In this document: in pieces, positions 1 to 9,558 of the stretch | Layout of the letters: the number at the start of each line of letters is the position of its first letter | Numbering within the stretch: position 1 is the first letter of the stretch | From: JACDAE01 sp034438015 | GTDB lineage: Bacteria > Chloroflexota > Ktedonobacteria > Ktedonobacterales > Ktedonobacteraceae | Length of the DNA: 64,000 nt | NCBI GenBank assembly: GCA_034438015.1 | Contig: DAOTTD010000319.1 | Location: 1-64,000, forward strand | Direction: 5' to 3' | Position numbers and translations under genes: made by a program | Notes under the pieces: model-generated | The model's input: only the letters and a program-made list of their open reading frames with translations | Database searches by the model: none | Told to the model about the DNA's origin: nothing

Positions 1-117
1 GTTTGGGCACGCGGTCCTCGTCATCCCTCCGTCTTTCAGCAGACCACGTCAGAGGGCCGACGTGCTTTTTCCATCAACTGATTGCCTCTCTCGGGCTCTG
101 CTTCCCCGGATTATTGA

Positions 118-879
118 GATGATACTGCGGATGTTACTAAAAAGGGTAAGACCTGGAAAGACGTTTTGCTGTCACTAGATGTAGCAGAGAATGCTGGGAC
201 AAAGATACATATGGGATTAACTTCTAGCGACTCACGCAAAATTATTTCAGGTGAGGTGGATATAGAGATTTTAGCGCCATCTGCATCGGTAGCTGCCAGT
301 GGCTCAGGTGGAGCAGATCTTGAGGGCCATTCGCTGGACTCTAATGCTATGTCTGTTGTAATAGGGCTGCAACATAAATCCCATAGAGTTGCGCTCTTGC
401 CTGGAGATATGGATGAAGTTGGCTTAAGCAACCTTCTAAAAAAATGTAATAACATAGAAGCACAGATTCTGGTTTTTCCTCATCACGGAGGTAATCCAGG
501 AGATGCCGATGATCAAAAATTTGCTAAAATGTTATGTGAGCTGGTAAAGCCTGATCTTATTGTCTTCTCTCTTCATCGAACCCGTTACGAGAATCCAAAT
601 GAAGGTGTCATTCAGGGCGTAGTAGCTACGCTCCCAAATGTTCATATCGTATGCACACAGCTATCTGCTAAATGCTCTCCGCTACTTCCGGCTTCGGATT
701 TCAGTCATCTTACCAATTTTCCTGCAAAAGGAAATGTGCATGATAGCTGTTGTGGAGGAACTATATATATCAAAATTGATGGGAACCAGACAACATATGG
801 TCCCTCGCGTATGCTCCATCGACAATTTGTTAGAGGGCTACCCCACCCTTTATGCTTACGCTATCTCACTAAAACGTAG
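118..879 (+). pseudogene. 5'-truncated metallo-beta-lactamase-fold hydrolase (ComEC C-terminal-like)
   Basis: The reading frame is open from a stop at 115-117 to 879, and its sense is protein-like before the first possible start (TTG at 166). That suggests the N-terminal half of the gene is missing rather than that translation starts here. The visible part has the late metallo-beta-lactamase landmarks: a strand ending in LLPGDMD, where the Asp fits the metal-bridging ligand, and FPHHGGNPGD, the His-His-Gly turn typical of ComEC/Rec2-type and related hydrolases. The early HxHxDH motif is absent because it would lie upstream of 118. The tail after about residue 190 is not recognisable. It lies just upstream of the defence operon on the same strand but is separated from it by about 330 bp. 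Function is not assigned beyond the fold; it is probably a remnant left by recombination at about 118. Confidence 0.6.
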
Positions 880-1207
880 ATCTTTTCCCCGTCTGCTTGA
901 CTCTGCATGTCACTTCAACCTTGCCTCTCAGAGAATAGAAATGGAAAACGATATGCAGCAGGGAACGCTGTTCTAGTACATACGTATTAGAAACACGGTA
1001 CTATTTCTCAGCAGATGCCATCCTACGTTGTATAAGATAGAAAGAGATTAAAGTGCAATCGGATAGGGCACGATCGGATAGGTAGGGCTGCGATTGGATA
1101 GATAAAGGCGCAATTTATGTGATAGGGGCGCGATTTATAAGATTTATAAGCCCGCATCTTATGCCTTACGATGATACCGCTTTATACATGAGAGGGGTAA
1201 TTGTGGC
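880..1207 (+). promoter_or_regulatory. leader region of the defence operon with degenerate ~20-bp tandem repeats
   Basis: No gene is seen here. Between 1055 and 1150 a short motif of the form GCGATtGGATAGG recurs about every 20 bp, at 1055, 1071, 1090, 1110 and 1130, with the last copies drifting to GATTTATAAG. The block ends about 55 bp before the start of the first defence gene. A good ribosome-binding site (GAGAGGGGT, 1190-1198) follows. The repeats could bind a regulator or be a minisatellite; nothing distinguishes these from sequence alone. Confidence 0.45.
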
Positions 1208-3307
1208 ATGGCAGCACAACGCATCATAACGATGAAACCGGCATTTATCGCGGACATGCAGACGCTCTCTCCCAAAGAGGTGCAGCAGATCATGGCGAAG
1301 ATCAATATGCTCTGCCAGGACCCGCTGCCAGATGGCAAGGTGAAAAAGCACCTGACGCACCTGCAGGGCAAGCCCTACCGCATCCGTTCCGGCGACTATC
1401 GCATTCTCTATAGATTCGACGCGGCGAGCGTGAACGTGCTGACGGTGCGCAAGCGCGACGAGTCGACGTATAAACAGGGCGTGCAGGCCGACGATGATGC
1501 GGCGCTGGACCTCGCGGAGGATCTGGAGGAGCCGGGCGGGGATGCGCAGGCGACAGGTATGCGCGCATGGGAACACTCCTACCAGCCCCAGACAGCGCAG
1601 GGCAGGCCGCTGCCCGAGCCGATCACCGTCGAACTGCTCAACACGTTGCGCGTACCATCCGAATGCCATCAGCGCCTGCTGCCGCTCAAGAGCGAGGATG
1701 AGCTGCTCGCCTGTCCAGGCATCCCCGACGATATCTTACTGCGCATCGACCAGTATATGTTCGAGCTGCCCCTGGTCCAGGTCGAGCAGCAACCGGACCT
1801 CATTCTTCACGATACCGACGACCTGCTGCGCTACCGAGAGGGCGAGCTGCTCAGCTTCCTGCTCAAGCTTTCGCCCGAGCAGGAGAAGTACGTCAACTGG
1901 TCCCCCAACGCTGGCGGTCCTACACTCGTCAAGGGCGGACCCGGCACGGGCAAGAGCACCATCGCGCTCTACCGCGTCCGCTCGCTGCTGCAACAGTTGC
2001 TGCGCGCAAACAGGGAGCCGCGCATCCTCTTCACCACCTACACCAACGCGCTCGTCAAATCGTCCGAGCAACTGCTGCAACAACTGCTCGGCGACGATGC
2101 GCGCTACGTTCGCGTCGTCACCGCCGACAAGGTCGCATACGAGATTCTCCAGCAGCGCGGCCAGGTCAAAGAGATTCTCAGCGACGAGATGCAGAGCAAC
2201 CTCCTCTTCTCGATCACATCTTCCCCGCCGCTGCAAGGCAACGCGCTCCAACAGCAGGCGCAGCGGCAGACGCTGGCACGCATGGGAGATTCCTATCTGC
2301 TACAAGAACTGAAATCGGTCATCGTCGCGCGCCAGATTCAGAGCCAGGAGGAGTATCTCGCCACGCCGCGCGCGGGCCGCCGCGTGCGCCTGAACGCCAC
2401 GCAGCGTCAACTGGTGTGGCGCATCTACGAGCTATGGCAGCAGCGCGTGCAGGCCAGCGGCAAGGAGACGTGGCAGCAGCGCCGCGCGCGGGCAGCCGAC
2501 CTCGTCGCGCAGAGCGATCTGTACCATCACTACGACGCCGTCGTTATCGACGAGGCCCAGGACCTCGATCCCGCCGCCCTGCGCGTGCTCATCGAACTCT
2601 GCAAAGCGCCCAACCGCCTCTTCATCACCGCCGACGCCAACCAGTCGATCTACGGCAGCGGCTTCAGCTGGACCGACGTGCATCAGGATCTGAAATTTCA
2701 GGGTCGTACCAGCATCCTGCAAGCCAACTATCGCTCGACCTACGAGATAGGCGAGGCGGCGCAGTCCTACCTCGCCTCCGGCGCGCTGGACTGCGAGATT
2801 GCCGAGCGCCACTACATCAACAACGGACCCGTGCCCGACGTGCGCGCCGTGCTCAACAGCGATTACGAGGCGCAACTGCTCGCCAGCTACTTCAAAAAGG
2901 CCAGCCTCGCCCTGCGCCTCGCTATTGGCTCCTGCGCCGTCCTCTGTCCCAGCGAACGCACGGGCAAGGCCATCGCCGACGCGCTGGGCGCGCAGGGCAT
3001 CGAGGCCAACTTCATGAGCGGGCAGGACCTCAACCTGGCGCGTCCCGGCGTCAAGGTGCTCACGCTCAACGCGGCAAAGGGGCTGGAGTTTCCCATCGTG
3101 GCCCTGGCGGGCTTCGTTGCCAGCAACTATCCAATTCTTGCACGCGATGCCTCGCCCGAGGAGCGAGACGAAGTACTCGCCCGCGAACGGCGCACGATGT
3201 TCGTTGGCATGACGCGTGCCATGCGCGCCCTGCTCGTCGTTCTGCCCGTTGCCAGCAAGTCGCCGCTGCTCCAGGGTTTCGACCCGACGCGCTGGAATCT
3301 AGGATAA
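1208..3307 (+). CDS. RelE-like domain fused to UvrD/Rep-type SF1 helicase
   Basis: This 699-residue protein is predicted to be an ATP-driven DNA translocase or helicase. Residues about 9-88 resemble a RelE/ParE toxin fold (LSPKEVQQIM early, GKPYRIRSGDYRILYRF in the middle). A linker of about 150 residues follows, then an SF1A helicase core. Walker A is GGPGTGKS at 243-250, motif II is VIDEAQD near 447, motif V is LNAAKGLEFP near 619 and motif VI is FVGMTRA near 666. The start at 1208 has a Shine-Dalgarno sequence about 9 bases upstream. It is the first gene of the same-strand defence run, and UvrD-like helicases are recurrent partners in anti-phage systems (for example GajB of Gabija). Whether the RelE-like part still cuts RNA or only binds nucleic acid cannot be told. 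It might instead be a general repair helicase, but the location argues for defence. Confidence 0.85.
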   Translation: MAAQRIITMKPAFIADMQTLSPKEVQQIMAKINMLCQDPLPDGKVKKHLTHLQGKPYRIRSGDYRILYRFDAASVNVLTVRKRDESTYKQGVQADDDAALDLAEDLEEPGGDAQATGMRAWEHSYQPQTAQGRPLPEPITVELLNTLRVPSECHQRLLPLKSEDELLACPGIPDDILLRIDQYMFELPLVQVEQQPDLILHDTDDLLRYREGELLSFLLKLSPEQEKYVNWSPNAGGPTLVKGGPGTGKSTIALYRVRSLLQQLLRANREPRILFTTYTNALVKSSEQLLQQLLGDDARYVRVVTADKVAYEILQQRGQVKEILSDEMQSNLLFSITSSPPLQGNALQQQAQRQTLARMGDSYLLQELKSVIVARQIQSQEEYLATPRAGRRVRLNATQRQLVWRIYELWQQRVQASGKETWQQRRARAADLVAQSDLYHHYDAVVIDEAQDLDPAALRVLIELCKAPNRLFITADANQSIYGSGFSWTDVHQDLKFQGRTSILQANYRSTYEIGEAAQSYLASGALDCEIAERHYINNGPVPDVRAVLNSDYEAQLLASYFKKASLALRLAIGSCAVLCPSERTGKAIADALGAQGIEANFMSGQDLNLARPGVKVLTLNAAKGLEFPIVALAGFVASNYPILARDASPEERDEVLARERRTMFVGMTRAMRALLVVLPVASKSPLLQGFDPTRWNLG

Positions 3308-3366
3308 GGGGTACCATTAGGAATGAATAATGTTATGATGGATATCATGAAAACAGGGTTTTCAGG

Positions 3367-3400
3367 GCAGCCAATTCTCTCCCTGGCTGGCATATTTTTT
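3367..3400 (+). terminator. possible rho-independent terminator after the UvrD gene
   Basis: A 6-bp stem (CAGCCA at 3368-3373 with TGGCTG at 3384-3389) is followed within a few bases by a T-rich run ATATTTTTT. It is 60 bp after the helicase stop codon. The stem is short, so read-through into drmA is plausible. A second hairpin without T-run lies at about 3418-3449. Confidence 0.35.
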
Positions 3401-4873
3401 CTCTCTCTGAAAACGTAGTCCCTAGCCTCTGTGGAAAAGGGTTAGGGAGAGAGAGGGCGCGCTATCCCTACTAGAGGGGTTCTGAACGATTACTATAATT
3501 AAGAATGAGATAGGAAGGGTATAACTATGCACATCATTCGCCTGCCCCGCCGCCTAGACGGGCTCAACCTGGAGGCGCTCAACCGGAGCGTCGCCGCTGG
3601 CGACGCGCGCCTGGATTGGCGCGATGTCGAACCGGGCATTCCAGCTGCCAGCCTGGAACGCCTCTTCACCGGAATGCACCTCGCCGATGTCATCGATGCC
3701 ATCGGAGGCGATACGGTTCCCGAAGCCCTCTTGCCGGAGCTCCAGGCCGCGCTGGAGTCCGCCGAGGCGAGGGTGGTGGCTGAGAATAATGACGACATCG
3801 CCACTCCCGACGAACAGGTCGCTCCGGCTGTGTGGCTGCCAGAAAACGAACGCGAGGCCATCACCGCTAGCGAGGAGGCGGTAGAGGAGAGCATACAGGA
3901 GGAGGTCACGCCGCCAGTAGAGACGAACGCGCCCGCGAGACCTTTATTGGCAGCGCCTGCGCCCGCGCTCATGCGCGCCGAGATGGAGGAGATGGTCTTG
4001 CGCGACCTGCTGGGTCCGGCGGGCGGCGAGAACGAAGAGGTAGACGAGGCGCGCGTCCACGACCGCTACCTGATTGGCATGCTCGCGCCCAACAAGACGC
4101 AGACCGTCCCCGAGGATCTGGACGAGCTGGGCGACGCCGAAGAGGGCGGCATCGACGAAGGCGCGGCGGAGAAAGACGCAATGCAGAAGCCCAGCTTCAA
4201 TCCCGCCTCGCTGGGCATGAGCTTCAGCGTAGACGGCGACACGACGCAACTGCTGGTCACGGCGCGCTGGGGGCACTATCAGCGAAGCGAGAGCGAGAGC
4301 ATCAAAACAACTACGGGACGACCTCGCACGGTCTGGCGGCGCACGCAGCGCGGTGGGAAGGCACACACTCTCCAATTGCAGGAAGGCCACATCGCGCCCT
4401 GGCGGCCCGAAGAGGACGAGCAGCCCGACGTTTTCGTGCGCGGCCTCGTGCGGCGCGCTGGCGACAGCTGGATGGTCTCGCTCTTCCTGGTCAACGGGCA
4501 GAAAGAGCCCAAGCGCCTGCGCGACGCGGCATGGCTCTTCCAGCCCGAACTGGTCGTCGAGGCTCCCAACGGCGCGCCCATCTTCCGGCGGCGTCCCCTG
4601 GAGCGGCAGAACCGTTTGACCGACGAGGAGCGGGCTATGGCGATGCTCTACCGCCATCACGTCAGCTTCGCTATGGGTCACGGCGTCAGCGTCCACGCCG
4701 AGACGCTGCCCGGCGACTCCACCTGCGCCGTTCGCCTCTCAACACACGCCGTCCCCAGCTACGACGTGCCGCTGACCGAAGCTCCCACGCCCAACGACCT
4801 GCCCACGCTCGTTGACCTGGTGCTGGACATGAAAATTCTCGCCGAGAGCGCGCCCGCCGAACTTCCCACGGCG

Positions 4874-4888
4874 CTACAGCCCCCTCGT
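4874..4888 (+). other. frameshift 1 in drmA (+1, at a run of five C)
   Basis: The frame used from 3527 loses sense after LPTALQP, while sense resumes one base later with PLVGAYAAWIEEQEQHL. The switch falls at the run AGCCCCCTCG, a typical place for a homopolymer length error. Removing one C would restore the frame. Confidence 0.75.
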
Positions 4889-6529
4889 TGGTGCCTACGC
4901 CGCCTGGATCGAGGAGCAGGAGCAACACCTCAACGATGCTTCATCCGATCTCGCGGAGTACAGCGATGTCGCGCACAAGGCGCTCGCCCACTGCCGCCGC
5001 ACGCTGGAACGCATACGCGGTGGCATCGACATGCTCACGAGTAGCGCCGACGCACAACGCGCCTTCGCCTTCATGAACCGCGCCATGTGGCAGCAGCGCC
5101 TGCACACCATCTACGCCGAGGAGCGGCGCAAAAACAACGCGGAAGTGACGTTGGATGTCCTCGACCAGCCCGACAACCGCAGCTGGCGTCCCTTCCAGCT
5201 GGCCTTCATCCTGCTCAACCTGCCTTCTCTGACGGACCTGCACCATCCCGAGCGCAGCACCGACGCCGACGCCCTCGCCGACCTGCTCTGGTTTCCCACT
5301 GGCGGCGGCAAGACCGAGGCGTATCTTGGCCTCACCGCCTACACCCTCGCCATTCGCCGCCTGCAGGGCACGGTCGCGGGCCGCTCGGGCCTGGACGGGG
5401 TGGCCGTGATTATGCGCTACACCCTGCGCCTGCTCACCTTGCAGCAGTTCCAGCGCGCCTCGTCGCTCATCTGCGCCTGCGAGGTGCTCCGGCGCGCGGA
5501 CAGCGCCACATGGGGTCCGACCCCCTTCCGCCTCGGCCTGTGGGTCGGTCAGCGCTCCACTCCAAACACCACCGATGACAGCGCGGAGGCGAACAAGCAG
5601 GAACACGGAGTGCGTGGCAGCCTCTTCGGCGGCAGCGGCAGTCCGCGCCAACTCACCAACTGTCCCTGGTGCGGCTCCCCCATCGAGGGCGGCAAAAACA
5701 TCGAAGTCGAGACCTACGGGCGCGGCAGAGGGCGCACGCTCATCTATTGCAGCGATCCCTACGGCCAATGCCCCTTCAGCAAAAAGCAGGCGTATAGAGA
5801 GGGTCTCCCCGTCCTCGTCGTCGACGAAGAGATCTATCGCCTTCTGCCCGCCCTGCTCATCGCCACCGTCGATAAATTCGCGCAACTGCCCTGGAAGGGT
5901 GAGACGCAGATGCTCTTCGGGCAGGTCGAGAAGTATTGCAGCCGCCACGGCTTCCGCGCCGCCGACCTGCAGGACAGCGACACGCACAAAGCCGTGGGCC
6001 CTCTGCAGGCCGCGCACTCAAGCGAGCACGCCCCACTGCGCCCACCCGACCTGATCATCCAGGACGAGCTGCACCTGATCTCCGGTCCGCTCGGATCGCT
6101 CGTCGGACTCTACGAAACCGCCATCGACCACCTCTCCACCTGGGAGGTCGATGGTAAGCAGGTGCGGCCCAAAGTCATCGCCGCCACCGCCACCATCCGC
6201 CGCGCCGAACACCAGGTCAAAGCCCTCTTCCTGCGCGATGTCAACGTCTTTCCGCCGCAAGGACTCGATGTGGAGGACAACTTCTTCTCGCGCCAGCGCG
6301 TACCCGGCGAGCAGACGCCGGGGCGGCGCTACATCGGCATCTGTGCCAGTGGTCGACGCCTCAAAGCCGCGCTCATCCGCGTCTACGTCGCGCACCTGTC
6401 GGCGGCGCAGGTCCTCTACGACAAATACGGACTCGTCGCGGACCCCTGGATGACCCTCGTCGGCTACTTCAACTCCATGAGCGAGCTGGGTGGCATGCGC
6501 CGCCTCGTCGACGACGACGTGACTTCGCG

Positions 6530-6545
6530 CCTGCGCAGATGGACC
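6530..6545 (+). other. frameshift 2 in drmA (-1)
   Basis: Sense in the middle frame ends after DDDVTSRLRR and resumes as MDQRGLAKRNKPIVEEL in the frame beginning at 6539. Adding one A in CGCAGATGG would give a continuous R-R-M-D-Q-R, so a single missing base is the simplest explanation. Confidence 0.75.
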
Positions 6546-7380
6546 AGCGCGGGCTGGCGAAGCGCAACAAGCCCATCGTCGAGGAACTGACCTCGCGCAA
6601 GAGCTCCGCCGCCATTCCCGAGGTGTTGAGCAAGCTCGAACAGTCCTTCGCCATCGAGAAGCCGCGCCCCATCGACGTGCTGCTCGCCACCAACATGATC
6701 TCCGTCGGCGTCGATGTCAAGCGCCTGGGCCTGATGGTCGTCACGGGCCAGCCCAAGACCACCGCCGAGTATATCCAGGCCACCAGCCGCGTCGGGCGTG
6801 CCCAGCCCGGCCTCGTCTGCGTCGTCTACAACTGGTCGCGCCCACGCGATCTCTCGCACTACGAACAGTTCGAGCACTACCACGCCACCTTCTACCAGCA
6901 GGTCGAGGCGCTCTCCGTCACCCCCTTCGCGCCGCGCGCCCTGGATCGCGGCCTCGCCGCCCTGCTCACCAGCTACGTGCGCCTGAGCGGGACCGAATTT
7001 AGCCCCAACGCGCAGGCGGGCGAGATCAGCGCCTCTTCTGCTGCCGACCTCTTCGAGATCGCCATCGCCGATATCGCCCGGCGCGCAATCGAGGTCACAG
7101 ACGACTACGAAGCCGAGGCCCGCGTGCGCGCCGATCTGGCGAAACTGCGCGACTACTGGCTCAAAAAGGCCAGCACCACGCCCACGCTGGGCTACAAACA
7201 GCACAACGACAGCCGCACGCTCGGACTGCTACAGGAGCCCGAGCGCGGCAACTGGCAGCCGTTCACCTGCCTGAACTCACTGCGCGATGTTGAACCGACC
7301 GTCTACCTGGTCCTCGACGAGCGCGACCTGGGCGATGCCGATGTGACGATGAATAGAGGAGATACAGAGGAGGTACGCTC

Positions 7381-9228
7381 GTGAAAAGCGCCAGGAAGTA
7401 CCAGGTCGGCGAGGTCCGGCCCAGCCAGCTCCTGCTCAACTACGGCGTAGGAGCCATCATTGATCTGCCACATATCTCGACGCTGGTCATGGGTCTCGAC
7501 GACTGGGACACCGCCAGTTCACAGGAGATTGCCGAGGAGCGCCTGTTGCAGGCCGTGCAATCCGTGCTCGGCGGGCAGGTTCAGCGCCTCCTCTCGCCGC
7601 CCGCAGCCGAGACGAATACGCGCAATCCGCTCGATAGAAGCGCGCGGATCGGCGTCCCGGTCGCCACGTTCCCGCGCTGGATGGTCTGTCCCAAATGCCG
7701 CCTGCTCGCGCCGACCGACGCGGGCTACTTCGAACTCAAGCCTAACCCGTACCAGCCCGACCGCACGCGCTACGTGCATCAAAACTGTACCAAGCAGCCA
7801 ACTGTGCTGCCATCGCGCTTCATGATCGCCTGCGAGGCCGGGCACCTCGACGACTTCCCCTGGGTGCATTTCGTTCACGGCTCGCGTCCCTGCAAGGCAG
7901 AGTTGAGCATGTTCGAGCAAGGCGTCTCCGGGGAGCCATCGGATATCTACATCAAATGCAGGACGTGCGGCGCTTCGCGCCCGATGTCCGACGCCTTCAG
8001 CAGCGACGAGGAGAAGTCCTACCATCCCCAGTGCCGTGGACGCCGACCGCATCTGCGCGACTTCGAGAAGAAGCCCTGCACAAACGAGGCGCGCACCATG
8101 CTATTGGCCGCCTCCAACACCTGGTTCCCGCTCGTCTTCTCCTCGCTCTCGCTACCAACCAGTCCCGACACGCTCGGGCAGCTCGTCGAGGCGAAGTGGA
8201 GCGTGCTCGAAGGGGCCGAAAGCGTGCAGGACATCGCCGCGTTCCGACGTATTCGCCTGTTGGAGCACCTTAGCGCCTATAGCGACGAGGAGATCTGGCG
8301 CAGAGTCGAGCACAAGAGGAGCGCGGACGATACCGAAGAGACGCTCAAGCCCGCCGATCTGAAGGTACCCGAGTGGCGCGTGCTAAGCAATCCCGCCAGC
8401 GCGCCCAGGGCCGACGACTTCGAGGTCACAGCGGTCAGCGCGCCCGACGGCTACAGCGATTACTTTCAGCAGGTTGTCCTCGTCGAGCGCCTGCGCGAGG
8501 TGCGCGCGCTCACCGGCTTCACGCGCATCGAATCGCTCAGCGACTACACCGAAGAGGAGGAGCTACCCTCCGAGCACATCATGCGCCTGTCACGCTCGGC
8601 TCCGTACTGGGTGCCAGCCGCCGAAGTGCGCGGCGAGGGCATCTTCCTGCAATTTCGCGAAGACGCGCTCCAGAAGTGGATACAGCAAATACTGGTCCAG
8701 CGCCGCGATAAGACATTTTACGAAGCGCACAAACAATGGCGTCGTGCGCGCCACATCGTTGATCCCGAGGCGCACTATCCCGGCATCCGCTACATCCTGC
8801 TGCACACCTTTGCCCACGCCCTCATGCGCCAGCTCACCCTCGAATGCGGCTACTCCGGGGCCAGCATCCGCGAGCGCATCTACGCCCAGGGACCCGAGCA
8901 CGCCGACGGACCTATGGCCGGAATCCTGCTCTACACCGCCGCCGCCGACAGCGAAGGCACGCTCGGCGGCCTCGTCAGCCTGGGCAAGCCCGAGACCCTC
9001 GGCTGGCACATCGACGGCGCGCTGGCCGAAATGAAGCACTGCGCCTCCGACCCCCTCTGCGCCGAGCACGAGAGCCGCGAGGACAGCACCCTCCACGAGG
9101 CCGCCTGCCACGCCTGCATGTTCATCCCCGAGACCTCCTGCGAGCGCGGCAACAAATACCTCGACCGCTCTTTGCTGGTCGCGACGGTGAAAAGGGATGA
9201 CCTGGCGTTTTTTCCCAATAAGCCCTGA
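7381..9228 (+). CDS. drmB: DrmB-type DISARM protein (DUF1998, zinc-binding)
   Basis: This 615-residue protein starts with GTG at 7381, overlapping the drmA stop by four bases (GTGA). It begins with the DrmB-like PSQLLLNYGVGAIIDLP and carries several putative zinc clusters: CPKC near residue 102, CEAGH near 150, CRTCGASRPMSD near 195, and a C-terminal set within CASDPLCAEH and ACHACMFIPETSCERGN. The DUF1998 core LLHTFAHALMRQL appears near 475. DrmB forms a complex with the DrmA helicase in characterised DISARM systems, where the pair senses and translocates on foreign DNA. The usual partners DrmC (phospholipase-D-like) and a methyltransferase are not encoded in this window on either side. Coding quality is uniformly high, with no frameshift. 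Confidence 0.9.
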   Translation: MKSARKYQVGEVRPSQLLLNYGVGAIIDLPHISTLVMGLDDWDTASSQEIAEERLLQAVQSVLGGQVQRLLSPPAAETNTRNPLDRSARIGVPVATFPRWMVCPKCRLLAPTDAGYFELKPNPYQPDRTRYVHQNCTKQPTVLPSRFMIACEAGHLDDFPWVHFVHGSRPCKAELSMFEQGVSGEPSDIYIKCRTCGASRPMSDAFSSDEEKSYHPQCRGRRPHLRDFEKKPCTNEARTMLLAASNTWFPLVFSSLSLPTSPDTLGQLVEAKWSVLEGAESVQDIAAFRRIRLLEHLSAYSDEEIWRRVEHKRSADDTEETLKPADLKVPEWRVLSNPASAPRADDFEVTAVSAPDGYSDYFQQVVLVERLREVRALTGFTRIESLSDYTEEEELPSEHIMRLSRSAPYWVPAAEVRGEGIFLQFREDALQKWIQQILVQRRDKTFYEAHKQWRRARHIVDPEAHYPGIRYILLHTFAHALMRQLTLECGYSGASIRERIYAQGPEHADGPMAGILLYTAAADSEGTLGGLVSLGKPETLGWHIDGALAEMKHCASDPLCAEHESREDSTLHEAACHACMFIPETSCERGNKYLDRSLLVATVKRDDLAFFPNKP

Positions 9229-9558
9229 CGAACTTGTGCAAAAAACGGGATGATTTCGACTCTTAGTAGGAATGGGGCTTGCCCCCATCCGGCTCGGGGA
9301 GCCCGATCAGGCCGGGGCAGTGGTCTCGGGGAACCGGGCGGGTCTCTCACTGACACATTTCAAAGGAGAGATTTTGGGGGTAGGGACCAGCTTTCAGCGC
9401 GTCCGATTTATCATTTCCTACGCGTTGGGCACGTTTTTCTCGTCATCAAAGGGAGGAAATCGATACTGAACCAGTACAGAAACAGGAGAAATGGTAGAAA
9501 TGCAGTAATAGGTAAGATAAACGTAGCAGAGTGAAGAATAAGGTTAGCCTGAGAGTTT
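9229..9558. other. 330-bp gap between drmB and the Pycsar pair; hairpin only
   Basis: No gene is seen. A compact hairpin (GGGGC-TT-GCCCC, 9274-9285) and a second GC-rich palindromic stretch (GGCTCGGGGAGCCC) lie 45-75 bp after the drmB stop and could end or attenuate that transcript. The composition turns clearly more AT-rich from about 9460, marking the start of a segment with different base use. A promoter for the Pycsar genes probably lies here. Confidence 0.5.

Larger units (their letters stand above)
3527..7384 (+). pseudogene. drmA: DrmA-type DISARM helicase, interrupted by two single-base frameshifts
   Basis: Reading through two frame changes gives a protein of about 1285 residues that matches DrmA, the SF2 helicase of DISARM. 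Residues 1-150 are an extra, acidic N-terminal part with no family I can name. The DrmA-typical start LRDLLGPAGG lies near 158 and DRYLIGMLAPN follows. Walker A is PTGGGKTEAYLG near 590, a zinc-like CPWCGSP comes later, Walker B is IIQDELHLISG near 845, motif III is ATATI, and the C-terminal helicase half has ISVGVDVKRLG and QATSRVGRAQPG near 1083. Frame changes occur near 4880 and 6538 and cancel each other. The downstream half remains conserved in the restored frame, so the damage is recent or an assembly error. Its last codons overlap the drmB start by four bases, which supports translational coupling. In DISARM, DrmA works with DrmB on incoming phage DNA. Confidence 0.85.

Noticed and set aside
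638..976. 112-codon plus-strand frame overlapping the metallo-hydrolase remnant
   Set aside because: Different frame, no ribosome site, no domain.
4941..6017. Long minus-strand frame (358 codons) opposite drmA
   Set aside because: GC-rich shadow of the drmA coding frame; drmA has clear helicase motifs.
1..9450. Similarity of 1-25 (TTTGGGCACG...CTCGTCATC) to about 9425-9447
   Set aside because: Only about 20 of 25 bases agree and the flanks diverge at once; too weak to call a repeat or attachment site.
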